From Streptomyces venezuelae ATCC 10712 (GTDB lineage Bacteria; Actinomycetota; Actinomycetes; Streptomycetales; Streptomycetaceae), in NCBI RefSeq assembly GCF_008639165.1, contig NZ_CP029197.1, positions 2,728,001 through 2,792,000 of the forward strand: a stretch of DNA of 64,000 bases, in the 5' to 3' direction. Positions 7,424 through 15,322 of this stretch are shown piece after piece; the first letter of the stretch is position 1, and each line of letters opens with the position of its first letter. Below the pieces are notes generated by a model. That model had not been told where the DNA came from. It worked only from the letters and a program-made list of their open reading frames with translations, and did not search any database. The position numbers and the translations under genes were made by a program.

Positions 7424-9055
7424 TCAGCTGTACGGGTCACCCGACCTCAACTCACCCTCGCGGGCGCCGTCCCCGTCCGGCGTCCGGCCCGGTCCGTCGG
7501 CCCGCCGGAGCAGCCCGTCGGCCTGCCGCACGGACGCGGCCAGCTCGCGCACCACCGCCGAACCCGAACGGCCGGCGATCGCCTCGGCGCGCTCCGCGAG
7601 CGCCGGGAGCCCCGGCCCGCCCGGCAGCCCGCCGCCCCGCAGGGCGTCCGCGAAGTAGGCGCTGATCGCGGTCAGCTGCAGACTGTCGTGGCCGCCGCCC
7701 CAGAGGTCGGCGGTCAGCCCGGCCGTGCCGACCGAGCCGGACCGCTCGTGCGGCGCCCGGGTGGCGGGGTCCAGCCAGCGCACGGTGGCGGTGGCGACCG
7801 GGCCGCTCGCCCCGGGCCTGGTCTTCACCGCGTACAGCGCGGTGACGGTGTGCCCGGCGCCGACCTCGCCGCCGTCCACCCGGTCGTCGCGGAAGTCCTC
7901 GTCGGCGACCTCCCTGTTCTCGTAGCCGATCAGCCGGAACCGCTCGACGGTCCCCCGGTCGAAGGCGACCTGCGCCTTGGCGTCGCGGGCGCGCAGCTCG
8001 ACATGGGCGGGCAGCTGGTCGACGAAGACCTTGCGGGCCTGCGCGGAGGTGGAGACGTAGGTGGTCTGGCCGTCGCCCCGGTCGGCGAGCCGCTCCATGA
8101 ACGCGTCGCCGTAGTCGCTGCCCACCCCGACGCCGAAGAGGGTGATCCCGTAGGCCTTGCGCTCCTCCTCGATCCGTTCGAGGATCGCGCCGGCCTCGGT
8201 GGCGCCGGTGTTGGCGAGCGCGTCGGAGAGGAGGACGACCCGGTTGGTGGCGTCCTTGCGGTGGCCGTCGACGGCGACGTCGTAACCGGTGCGGACGCCG
8301 GCCTCGACATTGGTGGAGGAGGTCGTCGCGAGCGAGTTCACCACCTCGCGGACCCGGCCCCGGGCCTCCCCCACCCGGGTCATCGGCAGCCGGGTCTCGG
8401 CCTCGTCGCTGAAGGTGACCAGGGCGATCGAGTCGTCGTCGCGGAGCTCGTCGGCGAGCAGTCCGAGCGACTCCTTGACCAGGTCGAGGCGGCCCGGCTC
8501 GGCCATCGAGCCGGAGATGTCGACGACGAAGGTGAGGGCGGCGGGCGGGCGTTCGCCCGTGCGGTCCGCGGCGCGGGTGGCGAGCCCGACCCGGACCAGG
8601 GACCAGCCGTCGCTCCCGGCGCGGGCCCCGTCGAGGGTCACGCTGAAGCCGTTGTCCGCCGGGCGCGGGTAGTCGGGGCGGAAGCTGTTGACGAACTCCT
8701 CGGGGCGCACGGTCGCCGGGTCGGGCAGCCGCCCCTCGGCGAGGGTCCGGCGGGCGTAGCCGTACGAGGCGGTGTCCACGTCCAGGGCGAAGGTGGACAG
8801 GTAGTCGGGGGCGGGCGCGGTGGAGGGCCGGGCCCGCTCGTCGCCGCCCTCGGGGTTCACCCGGCTCCCTCCGTCGGGGGCGGCCGGGGCGGTCCGGCCG
8901 TTCCCCCGGGCCGCGTGGTCGGCGGACGTCTCGCCGCGGTCGCCGCCTCCGGCGGCGCAGCCGGCGACGGCGAGTCCGGCGGCGAGCAGCGCCGCGACGA
9001 GCGCCGGGCACCGGCCCCGGCGGTGGGCGGCGGTCCCGCTGTTCTGTCGTTCCAC
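7424..9055 (-). CDS. vWA-domain lipoprotein (YfbK-like)
   Basis: 543-residue exported lipoprotein. A signal peptide ends in the lipobox VAGC with Cys33, followed by a low-complexity linker to about residue 80. Then comes the YfbK-type N-terminal segment (FALDVDTASYGYARRTL; EEFVNSF), a von Willebrand factor A domain from about 170 with an intact metal-binding DISGS at 179-183, and a C-terminal region of DUF3520 type. Such proteins bind divalent metal and partner proteins at the outer membrane face; their exact role is not settled. The GTG start at 9055 has GGGGGAG five bases before it. No MoxR ATPase partner is adjacent. Confidence 0.88.
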   Translation of the reverse strand: MERQNSGTAAHRRGRCPALVAALLAAGLAVAGCAAGGGDRGETSADHAARGNGRTAPAAPDGGSRVNPEGGDERARPSTAPAPDYLSTFALDVDTASYGYARRTLAEGRLPDPATVRPEEFVNSFRPDYPRPADNGFSVTLDGARAGSDGWSLVRVGLATRAADRTGERPPAALTFVVDISGSMAEPGRLDLVKESLGLLADELRDDDSIALVTFSDEAETRLPMTRVGEARGRVREVVNSLATTSSTNVEAGVRTGYDVAVDGHRKDATNRVVLLSDALANTGATEAGAILERIEEERKAYGITLFGVGVGSDYGDAFMERLADRGDGQTTYVSTSAQARKVFVDQLPAHVELRARDAKAQVAFDRGTVERFRLIGYENREVADEDFRDDRVDGGEVGAGHTVTALYAVKTRPGASGPVATATVRWLDPATRAPHERSGSVGTAGLTADLWGGGHDSLQLTAISAYFADALRGGGLPGGPGLPALAERAEAIAGRSGSAVVRELAASVRQADGLLRRADGPGRTPDGDGAREGELRSGDPYS

Positions 9056-9206
9056 GTCATCTCCCCCTCTGGGTAAGGCACTTGTGAATGTGACGAACGA
9101 GAGGCCCGCGGGGAGCAGTCGAAGGAGTTGCGGATGGATCTCGATGCGGCAACGGCGGCCGGGGGGGCGCGGGGTGGCATGGATTCGCCATCCTTTTCAA
9201 CAGGGC

Positions 9207-9236
9207 TTGTCACCGTGTGCAGTCGCATGCGTACAT
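9207..9236 (+). promoter_or_regulatory. Candidate promoter for LuxR-like gene
   Basis: TTGTCA, 17-18 bases, then CGTACA or GTACAT, about 35 bases upstream of the GTG at 9271. The match is moderate. Confidence 0.35.
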
Positions 9237-9270
9237 GGAGTGGACATCGATCGGGCGGGGGTGGTGAGCG

Positions 9271-9990
9271 GTGGCAGAGAGCGCGGGCTCCGTGATGCTC
9301 GCCCGTTCGGCGATGAACCGGGCCGCGACCGAGGGACAGCGGCCCGCGGGGCGCCCGGTCCGGGGTGCGCGGCGCATCAGCGCGGCGCTCGCCGGGCTGG
9401 CCGCTTCCACCCGGTACGAGCTGCTGACCTTCGACGACCCGGTCGCGTCGGCGGGATGCGCGATCCCCGAGCCGTTCCTGGAGCTGGCGGGGGCCTGTAT
9501 GCGGGCGGCGGCGGAGCGGGCCGGGGAGGTCAGGAGGATCGTGCCGCGGCACGCGCTGCCCCGGCTCGAAGACGGTCCTCGGATTCCCGGGCGGGCCCGG
9601 CTCGCGGAGTCCATCCCGTTCAAGATGATCGTCGTCGACCGGACGGTGGCGGCGGTCCCGCTCGACCTGGAGCTGTTGTACAACGGGCTGCTGCTGATCC
9701 GGGACCCGGTGGTCGTGCAGGCCCTCGCCCGGGCCCATCACGCCTGCTGGGCGGCGGCCGAGGACCTGACGTACGCGCCGCCGCCCCCGCCGCCGCCCCG
9801 CGATCTGCCGCCGCAGCTGCGGCCGGTGCTCGACGCCCTCGTGGCGGGGCTCACGGACGAGACGGCGGCGGCCCGGCTCGGCATGTCCGCGCGGACCTAC
9901 TCCCGGCGGGTGGGCGAGCTGATGGCGGCCCTCGGCACGACGAGCCGCTTCCGCGCGGGTGCGGAAGCGGCTCGAAGGGGGTGGCTGTGA
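9271..9990 (+). CDS. LuxR-type HTH regulator with short N-terminal domain
   Basis: 239-residue putative DNA-binding protein. The C-terminal 55 residues resemble a LuxR/GerE helix-turn-helix (LVAGLTDETAAARLGMSARTYSRRV then MAALGTTSRFRAG), which is how I classify it. The N-terminal part has no domain I recognise with confidence. It contains a segment with FKMIVVDRTVAAVPLDLE that resembles the TrmB-like or HTH-coupled regulators common in streptomycetes. A run of six prolines near residue 170 forms the linker. The GTG start is preceded only by a weak GGTGAG. It is convergent with the permease gene. Target unknown. Confidence 0.65.
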   Translation: MAESAGSVMLARSAMNRAATEGQRPAGRPVRGARRISAALAGLAASTRYELLTFDDPVASAGCAIPEPFLELAGACMRAAAERAGEVRRIVPRHALPRLEDGPRIPGRARLAESIPFKMIVVDRTVAAVPLDLELLYNGLLLIRDPVVVQALARAHHACWAAAEDLTYAPPPPPPPRDLPPQLRPVLDALVAGLTDETAAARLGMSARTYSRRVGELMAALGTTSRFRAGAEAARRGWL

Positions 9991-10006
9991 GAAGACCCTG
10001 AGCGGG

Positions 10007-10903
10007 CTACGACACGATGTCCTTGCGGGCGAAGCCGCGGAAGGCGAGCGCGAAGAGCACCAGGGCGTACGTCAGGGAGATCGCCGTGCCCTTCACCATG
10101 CCGCCCCACTCCAGCTGCGGCTGGAGCGCGTCGATCCAGGCGAACTGCCAGTGCGCGGGCAGGTACTCGCGCCAGTCGCCGAGCGCGGTGACGGCGTCCA
10201 GGACGTTGCCGACGATGGTCAGGCCGACGGCGCCGCCCACCGCGCCGAGCGGGGCGTCGGTGCGGGTGGACAGCCAGAAGGCGAGGCCCGCGGTGACCAG
10301 TTGGGAGGCGAAGACGAACGCGACGGCGACGGCGATCCGCAGCAGCGCGTCCCCGGCGGGCACCGCACCGCCGGTGGGCAGCCGGAGCGGCCCCCAGCCG
10401 TAGGCGACCGTGCCCACGGCCAGCGCCACGAGCGGAAGGAGGACCATCGCGGCCGCGCTGAAGCCGAGGGCGACCGCCAGCTTGGACGCGAGGAGCCGGG
10501 ACCGGGGGACGGGCGCGGCCAGGAGGTAGCGCAGCGAGGACCAGCTCGCCTCGGAGGCGACGGTGTCCCCGCAGAACAGCGCCACCGGGATGACGAGGAG
10601 GAAGCCGGCCGAGACGAAGAGGCAGGTGGCGGCGAAGTTGGCGCCCGAGGCGGTCGCGGTGTCCATCAGGGTGATGCGGCCCCTGCCGTCGCTGTCCGAG
10701 TCGCCGCCGATCGCGAAGGCGATGAGCAGGACGAACGGCAGGGCGACGAGGATGCCGCCCATGATCAGGGTGCGGCGGCGCTTCCACTGGCGCAGGGCCT
10801 CGACGCGCAGCGGCAGGGTGCGTCCGGGGCGGTAGCCCGGGGCGGAGTCCACGGCGGCCGGGGCTGCCGTGGGAGCCGTCGGGGTGTCGAGCAGCGGGCT
10901 CAT
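10007..10903 (-). CDS. ABC-2 type transporter permease
   Basis: 298-residue membrane protein of the ABC-2 permease class. A cytosolic N-terminal stretch of about 35 residues precedes roughly six membrane helices. The region SWSSLRYLLAAPVPRSRLLASKL is the typical ABC-2 coupling-helix motif, where the permease contacts the ATPase. The gene overlaps the end of the upstream hydrolase/ATPase gene by four bases, so the pair is translationally coupled and should form one complex. The ATPase for this permease is almost certainly the C-terminal half of that upstream protein. Substrate unknown. Confidence 0.88.
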   Translation of the reverse strand: MSPLLDTPTAPTAAPAAVDSAPGYRPGRTLPLRVEALRQWKRRRTLIMGGILVALPFVLLIAFAIGGDSDSDGRGRITLMDTATASGANFAATCLFVSAGFLLVIPVALFCGDTVASEASWSSLRYLLAAPVPRSRLLASKLAVALGFSAAAMVLLPLVALAVGTVAYGWGPLRLPTGGAVPAGDALLRIAVAVAFVFASQLVTAGLAFWLSTRTDAPLGAVGGAVGLTIVGNVLDAVTALGDWREYLPAHWQFAWIDALQPQLEWGGMVKGTAISLTYALVLFALAFRGFARKDIVS

Positions 10904-13563
10904 GCGGCTCCTCCGATCAGGGTCAGGAACGCGTCTTCGAGGCGCCGGTGCGGTCCGACGCCGGTCAGCGGCACGTCGAGGGCGACGAGTTCGCCGATGA
11001 GGGTGGTCGCGTCCAGGGTGTCGAGGCGGACGAGGAGGCCGCCGTCGGTGCGGGTCGCCGTGGCGACGCCGGGGAGGGCGCCGATCTTCTCGACGAGCGC
11101 GTCGGGGACGGCCGCCCCGAGCGTCACGAGCAGGGTGTCGCCGGAGCCGGTGATCTCGGCGACCGGTCCGGCCTGCACGAGCTGGCCCCGGTCCATGACG
11201 ACGAGGTGGGTGCAGGACTGCTCGACCTCGGCGAGGAGGTGGCTGGAGACGATGACGGTGCGGCCGCCGGCCGCGTACCGGATCATGACCTCGCGCATCT
11301 CACGGATCTGCGGCGGGTCGAGTCCGTTGGTGGGCTCGTCCAGGATCAGCAGGTCCGGCAGGCCGAGCATGGCCTGCGCGAGGGCGAGGCGCTGCCGCAT
11401 GCCCTGCGAGTAGGTGCGGACGGCCCGGTCGAGGGCGTTGCCGAGGTTGGCGATGCGCAGGGCCTCGTCGACGTGGGCGTCCTCGGCGGGGCGGCCGGTG
11501 GCCTTCCAGTACAGGTCGAGGTTCTCCCGGCCATTGAGGTGCGGCAGGAAGCCGGCGCCCTCGACGAAGGAGCCGACCCGGGAGAGGACCGGGGCGCCGG
11601 GCCGGATGGCCTGGCCGAAGACCCGGATCTCGCCCTCGTCGGGGGTGATCAGGCCCATCAGCATGCGCAGGGTGGTGGTCTTTCCGGCTCCGTTGGGGCC
11701 GAGGAGGCCGAGGACCTGGCCCTGCTCGACGCGGAAGGAGAGGTCCTTGACGCTGTACCGGTCGCCGCCCTTGTACTTCTTGGAGAGCCCACTGATCTGG
11801 AGCGGTACGGCGGCCAGTGCGGGGTCGGGCGCGGGGGCGGCGGTGCGGCGGCGGGCGGTGAGCAGCAGCGCGGCGGCGACGGCGAGGCCGAGCAGCGGCA
11901 GGCCCCAGACCCACCAGGGCAGCGCGGCGGCCTGGGTGTCGAGGCCGGGCGCGGTCGGGACGGTGAGCGGGCTCTCGACGGCGACGGTGTAGTCGGCGGG
12001 GACGGTCGGGGAGGCGTAGCCGAGGTCGGTGGCGGCGACGACGAGCCGGAGCCGGTGGCCGGCCTCCACCTCGTGGTCGATCGCGGGCAGGGTGAGCGTG
12101 ACGCTCTTCCCGGCCGCGGCCCCTCCCTTCGTGGCTCCGTCGACGCGGACGGGGGCGACGAGTTGGGCGGGCAGCACCTGCTGGCGCCCGTCGGGCCCGA
12201 CGTCGTACAGCTTGGCGAAGAGGACGGCGGAACCGTCGCTCGCGGTGGAGCCGACCTTGACGCGGACGGTGGGCGTGCCGGTGATCCGAAGGGGCTCGTC
12301 CTGCGGCTTCGCGTCGAACCGGGCGTGCTGACCGGGGAAGTCGAGGGAGAGGCCGACGCCGAGGGAGGAGAGTCCGGCGACTCCCCCGCCGAGGCCGGGG
12401 ACGGCCGAGACGGCGGGCGGTGCGGCTCCGGCCGGGTTGGCGAAGGTCTGCGCCGCTCCGGCGAGCGGGATGCTCGTGGGGCCGGCGGTGAGTCCCGGGT
12501 AGCGGTCGGCGGTCGCGGCGCGCAGGGTGGCCTGTCCGTCGGTGGAGTCGACGCCGCCGGTCCGGCTGACCCGGAAGGCGGGGCCGGTGTCGGCGGAGGT
12601 GTCCTTCTTCAGCCAGCGGTCGAACCAGCTGCTGATCCGGCGCTCGACGCGCTCGGTCTCGCGGTCGCCGCCGTCGTGGCCGCCGGAGATCCAGTCGACG
12701 GCGACGGGGGCGCCGTTGGCGGTGAGGGTACGGGCCATGGCGTCGGACTGGGCCAGGGTGAAGAGCGAGTCGGACTGGCCCTGGACGAGGAGGGCGGGCA
12801 CCTTGATCCTGGCTCCGACGGCGGCGGGGCTGCGGGCTTCGAGGAGGGCGCGGGCGGCGGCGTCGGGCTTGCCGTTGACCGCGACGCGCTCGTAGAGGGC
12901 GCAGAGTTCGGGGGTGAAGCGGCCACAGGCGGCGGTCTTCCCCGCGGGGGTCGCGGCGCCCGGCTGGTTGCCCGCCGAGAAGAAGATCCCCGCCCAGAGC
13001 TTCTTGAAGACGCCTTCGGGGAACAGCGCGTCGGCGAGGTTCCAGTAGGTGATCTGCGGGGCGATGGCGTCGACGCGCGGGTCGTGTCCGGCGGCCAGCA
13101 GCGAGAGCGCGCCGCCGTAGGAGGCGCCGGTGACGCCCACGCGCGGGTCGCCCGGCTTGTCGAGGAGCACCTCGGGCCGCGCGGCGAGCCAGTCGATCAG
13201 CTTCCGGGCGTCCTTGACCTCGTGGTCGGGGTCGTTGAGCCCGATCTCACCGCCGGAGGCGCCGAAGCCGCGCGCGGACCAGGTGAGCACGGCGTAGCCG
13301 TCGCGGGCGAGTTGCTCGGCCTGGGCGCGGACGTCGTCCTTGGAGCCGCCGAAGCCGTGGCCGAGGAGGACGGCCGGCCGGCGTCCGTCCCCGTCGCCCG
13401 TGAAGTACGAGGTGTCGAGCCGGGTGCCGTCGAGGTCGAGCATCCGGTCCGCCCGGTGGACGGGCGGCGGATCGTCCGAGGCGACGGCGGTCCAGGTGCC
13501 GGCACCCGCGAGGACGGCGAGGACGGCGGTGACCGCGGCCCACCGGGGAAGTCGGAGTCGCAT
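10900..13563 (-). CDS. Exported S15/CocE-like alpha/beta hydrolase fused to ABC ATPase
   Basis: 887 residues in two apparently unrelated parts. An N-terminal membrane anchor (about 8-28) is followed by an alpha/beta hydrolase of the X-Pro dipeptidyl-peptidase/CocE type: oxyanion region GHGFGG at 69-73, nucleophile Ser148 in GASYGG, probable Asp in QGQSDSLF and His in SGGHDGG. A beta-rich C-terminal jelly-roll-like segment follows. A second membrane helix near 550-575 (WWVWGLPLLGLAVAAALLL) ends in RRR, consistent with return to the cytosol. Residues about 585-887 are an ABC ATPase with Walker A GPNGAGKTT, signature YSQGM and Walker B LLILDEP. The topology places the hydrolase outside and the ATPase inside. 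It is cotranscribed with the ABC-2 permease. The reading frame is continuous throughout, so this is not a frameshift artefact. Confidence 0.88.
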   Translation of the reverse strand: MRLRLPRWAAVTAVLAVLAGAGTWTAVASDDPPPVHRADRMLDLDGTRLDTSYFTGDGDGRRPAVLLGHGFGGSKDDVRAQAEQLARDGYAVLTWSARGFGASGGEIGLNDPDHEVKDARKLIDWLAARPEVLLDKPGDPRVGVTGASYGGALSLLAAGHDPRVDAIAPQITYWNLADALFPEGVFKKLWAGIFFSAGNQPGAATPAGKTAACGRFTPELCALYERVAVNGKPDAAARALLEARSPAAVGARIKVPALLVQGQSDSLFTLAQSDAMARTLTANGAPVAVDWISGGHDGGDRETERVERRISSWFDRWLKKDTSADTGPAFRVSRTGGVDSTDGQATLRAATADRYPGLTAGPTSIPLAGAAQTFANPAGAAPPAVSAVPGLGGGVAGLSSLGVGLSLDFPGQHARFDAKPQDEPLRITGTPTVRVKVGSTASDGSAVLFAKLYDVGPDGRQQVLPAQLVAPVRVDGATKGGAAAGKSVTLTLPAIDHEVEAGHRLRLVVAATDLGYASPTVPADYTVAVESPLTVPTAPGLDTQAAALPWWVWGLPLLGLAVAAALLLTARRRTAAPAPDPALAAVPLQISGLSKKYKGGDRYSVKDLSFRVEQGQVLGLLGPNGAGKTTTLRMLMGLITPDEGEIRVFGQAIRPGAPVLSRVGSFVEGAGFLPHLNGRENLDLYWKATGRPAEDAHVDEALRIANLGNALDRAVRTYSQGMRQRLALAQAMLGLPDLLILDEPTNGLDPPQIREMREVMIRYAAGGRTVIVSSHLLAEVEQSCTHLVVMDRGQLVQAGPVAEITGSGDTLLVTLGAAVPDALVEKIGALPGVATATRTDGGLLVRLDTLDATTLIGELVALDVPLTGVGPHRRLEDAFLTLIGGAA

Positions 13564-13688
13564 GGTGTCGAGCCTAAGCGGGCCCGCTGGGGAGCACGGC
13601 GGCCAGGGGGCGGAGGCGGCCGCCCTCCTGGAGTCGTACGGCCGGGTCCGCGCGTACCACGGGCGCGGTATCCCCCGCCCAAAGGGAA

Positions 13689-13725
13689 CGGCCCCCGGGG
13701 TGTGCTGTCAGCACCCCGGGGGCCG
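13689..13725 (-). terminator. Strong hairpin terminating the inositol operon
   Basis: Fourteen-base perfect stem (CGGCCCCCGGGGTG with its complement) and nine-base loop, downstream of the mmsA stop. It separates the iol operon from the hydrolase/ABC gene on the same strand. Confidence 0.7.
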
Positions 13726-13797
13726 TGGTCGCGCACCGCCGGAGCCGGGGGCCGCGGGGGCCCGCCGGCGTCGGCGGTGACGGGGAGCGGGCCGGCG

Positions 13798-15300
13798 TCA
13801 GTGGTTGCGCGGGAAGCCCAGGTCCACGCCGGCGGGGGCCTCGGAGGGGTCCGGCCAGCGGGTGGTGACGACCTTGCCGCGGGTGTAGAAGTGCACGCCG
13901 TCGTTGCCGTAGATGTGGTGGTCGCCGAAGAGCGAGTCCTTCCAGCCACCGAAGGAGTGGTAGCCCACCGGCACCGGGATCGGCACGTTCACGCCGACCA
14001 TGCCGGCCTCGACCTCCAGCTGGAAGCGGCGGGCGGCGCCGCCGTCGCGGGTGAAGATCGCGGTGCCGTTGCCGAACGGCGAGGCGTTGATGAGGGCGAG
14101 GCCCTCCTCGTAGGACTCGGCGCGCAGCACGCAGAGCACCGGGCCGAAGATCTCGTCCTGGTAGGCCTTGGCGGTGGTGGGCACGTGGTCCAGGAGGGAG
14201 AGGCCGATCCAGTGGCCGTTCTCGTGGCCCTCCACCGTGTAGCCGGTGCCGTCGAGGACGACCTCGCAGCCCTCGTCGGCCGCGCCGTGGACGTACGAGG
14301 CGACCTTGTCGCGGTGGACGGCCGTGATGAGCGGGCCCATCTCGGAGGTCGGGTCGGTGCCGGGGCCGATCTTGATCTTCTCGGCGCGCTCGCGGATCTT
14401 CTGCACCAGCTCGTCGCCGATGGAGCCGACGGCCACGACCGCGGAGATGGCCATGCAGCGCTCGCCGGCGGAGCCGTACGCCGCGGAGACGGCCGCGTCG
14501 GCCGCCGCGTCGAGGTCGGCGTCGGGGAGGACCAGCATGTGGTTCTTCGCGCCGCCGAGGGCCTGCACGCGCTTGCCGTTGGCGGAGGCGGTGGTGTGGA
14601 TGTGGCGGGCGATCGGGGTGGAGCCGACGAAGGAGACCGCGGCGACGTCCGGGTGCTCCAGGAGCCGGTCCACGGCCACCTTGTCGCCGTGCAGGACGTT
14701 GAAGACGCCGTCCGGGAGGCCCGCCTCGGCGAGCAGCTCGGCGATCTTCAGGGACGGCGAGGGGTCCTTCTCGCTCGGCTTGAGGATGAAGGTGTTGCCG
14801 GTCGCGATGGCGATCGGGAACATCCACATCGGCACCATGGCCGGGAAGTTGAAGGGCGTGATGCCCGCGACGACGCCCACCGGCTGGCGGATCGACGCCA
14901 CGTCGACCCGGTTCGACACCTGGGTGGAGAGCTCGCCCTTGAGCTGGGTGGTGATGCCGCAGGCCAGGTCGACGATCTCCAGGCCGCGGGCGACCTCGCC
15001 GAGGGCGTCCGAGTGGACCTTGCCGTGCTCGGCGACGATCAGCTCGGCGATCGCGTCGCGGTTGGCGTCGAGGAGCGCGCGGAACTTGAAGAGGATCGTG
15101 GTGCGCTGGGCGAGCGAGGAGGTACCCCAGGTCGCCCAGGCGTCCTTGGCGGCGGCGACGGCGGCGTCGACCTCCTCGACGGAGGCGAGCGCGACCTTGG
15201 TGGTCACGGCGCCGGTGGCCGGGTCGGTGACCGGGCCCCAGTTGCCCGACGTGCCCTCGACGCTCTTGCCACCGATCCAGTGGTTGACGGTCTTCGTCAT
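13798..15300 (-). CDS. mmsA: Methylmalonate-semialdehyde dehydrogenase (CoA-acylating)
   Basis: 500-residue aldehyde dehydrogenase. It converts malonate or methylmalonate semialdehyde plus CoA and NAD to acetyl- or propionyl-CoA, releasing CO2; here it would be the last step of inositol catabolism (IolA role). The catalytic Cys282 lies in GSAGERCMA. As usual for this subfamily, the general-base Glu of other aldehyde dehydrogenases is replaced by Asn253 in GAKNH. NAD-site residues TPFNFP at 148-153 and KPSEKDP are present. The ATG was chosen for AAGGAG about 6 bases upstream and the family N-terminus VNHWIGGK. It follows iolD by 22 bases in the operon. Confidence 0.95.
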   Translation of the reverse strand: MTKTVNHWIGGKSVEGTSGNWGPVTDPATGAVTTKVALASVEEVDAAVAAAKDAWATWGTSSLAQRTTILFKFRALLDANRDAIAELIVAEHGKVHSDALGEVARGLEIVDLACGITTQLKGELSTQVSNRVDVASIRQPVGVVAGITPFNFPAMVPMWMFPIAIATGNTFILKPSEKDPSPSLKIAELLAEAGLPDGVFNVLHGDKVAVDRLLEHPDVAAVSFVGSTPIARHIHTTASANGKRVQALGGAKNHMLVLPDADLDAAADAAVSAAYGSAGERCMAISAVVAVGSIGDELVQKIRERAEKIKIGPGTDPTSEMGPLITAVHRDKVASYVHGAADEGCEVVLDGTGYTVEGHENGHWIGLSLLDHVPTTAKAYQDEIFGPVLCVLRAESYEEGLALINASPFGNGTAIFTRDGGAARRFQLEVEAGMVGVNVPIPVPVGYHSFGGWKDSLFGDHHIYGNDGVHFYTRGKVVTTRWPDPSEAPAGVDLGFPRNH

Positions 15301-15322
15301 GACGGAATGCTCCTTCTGGCTG

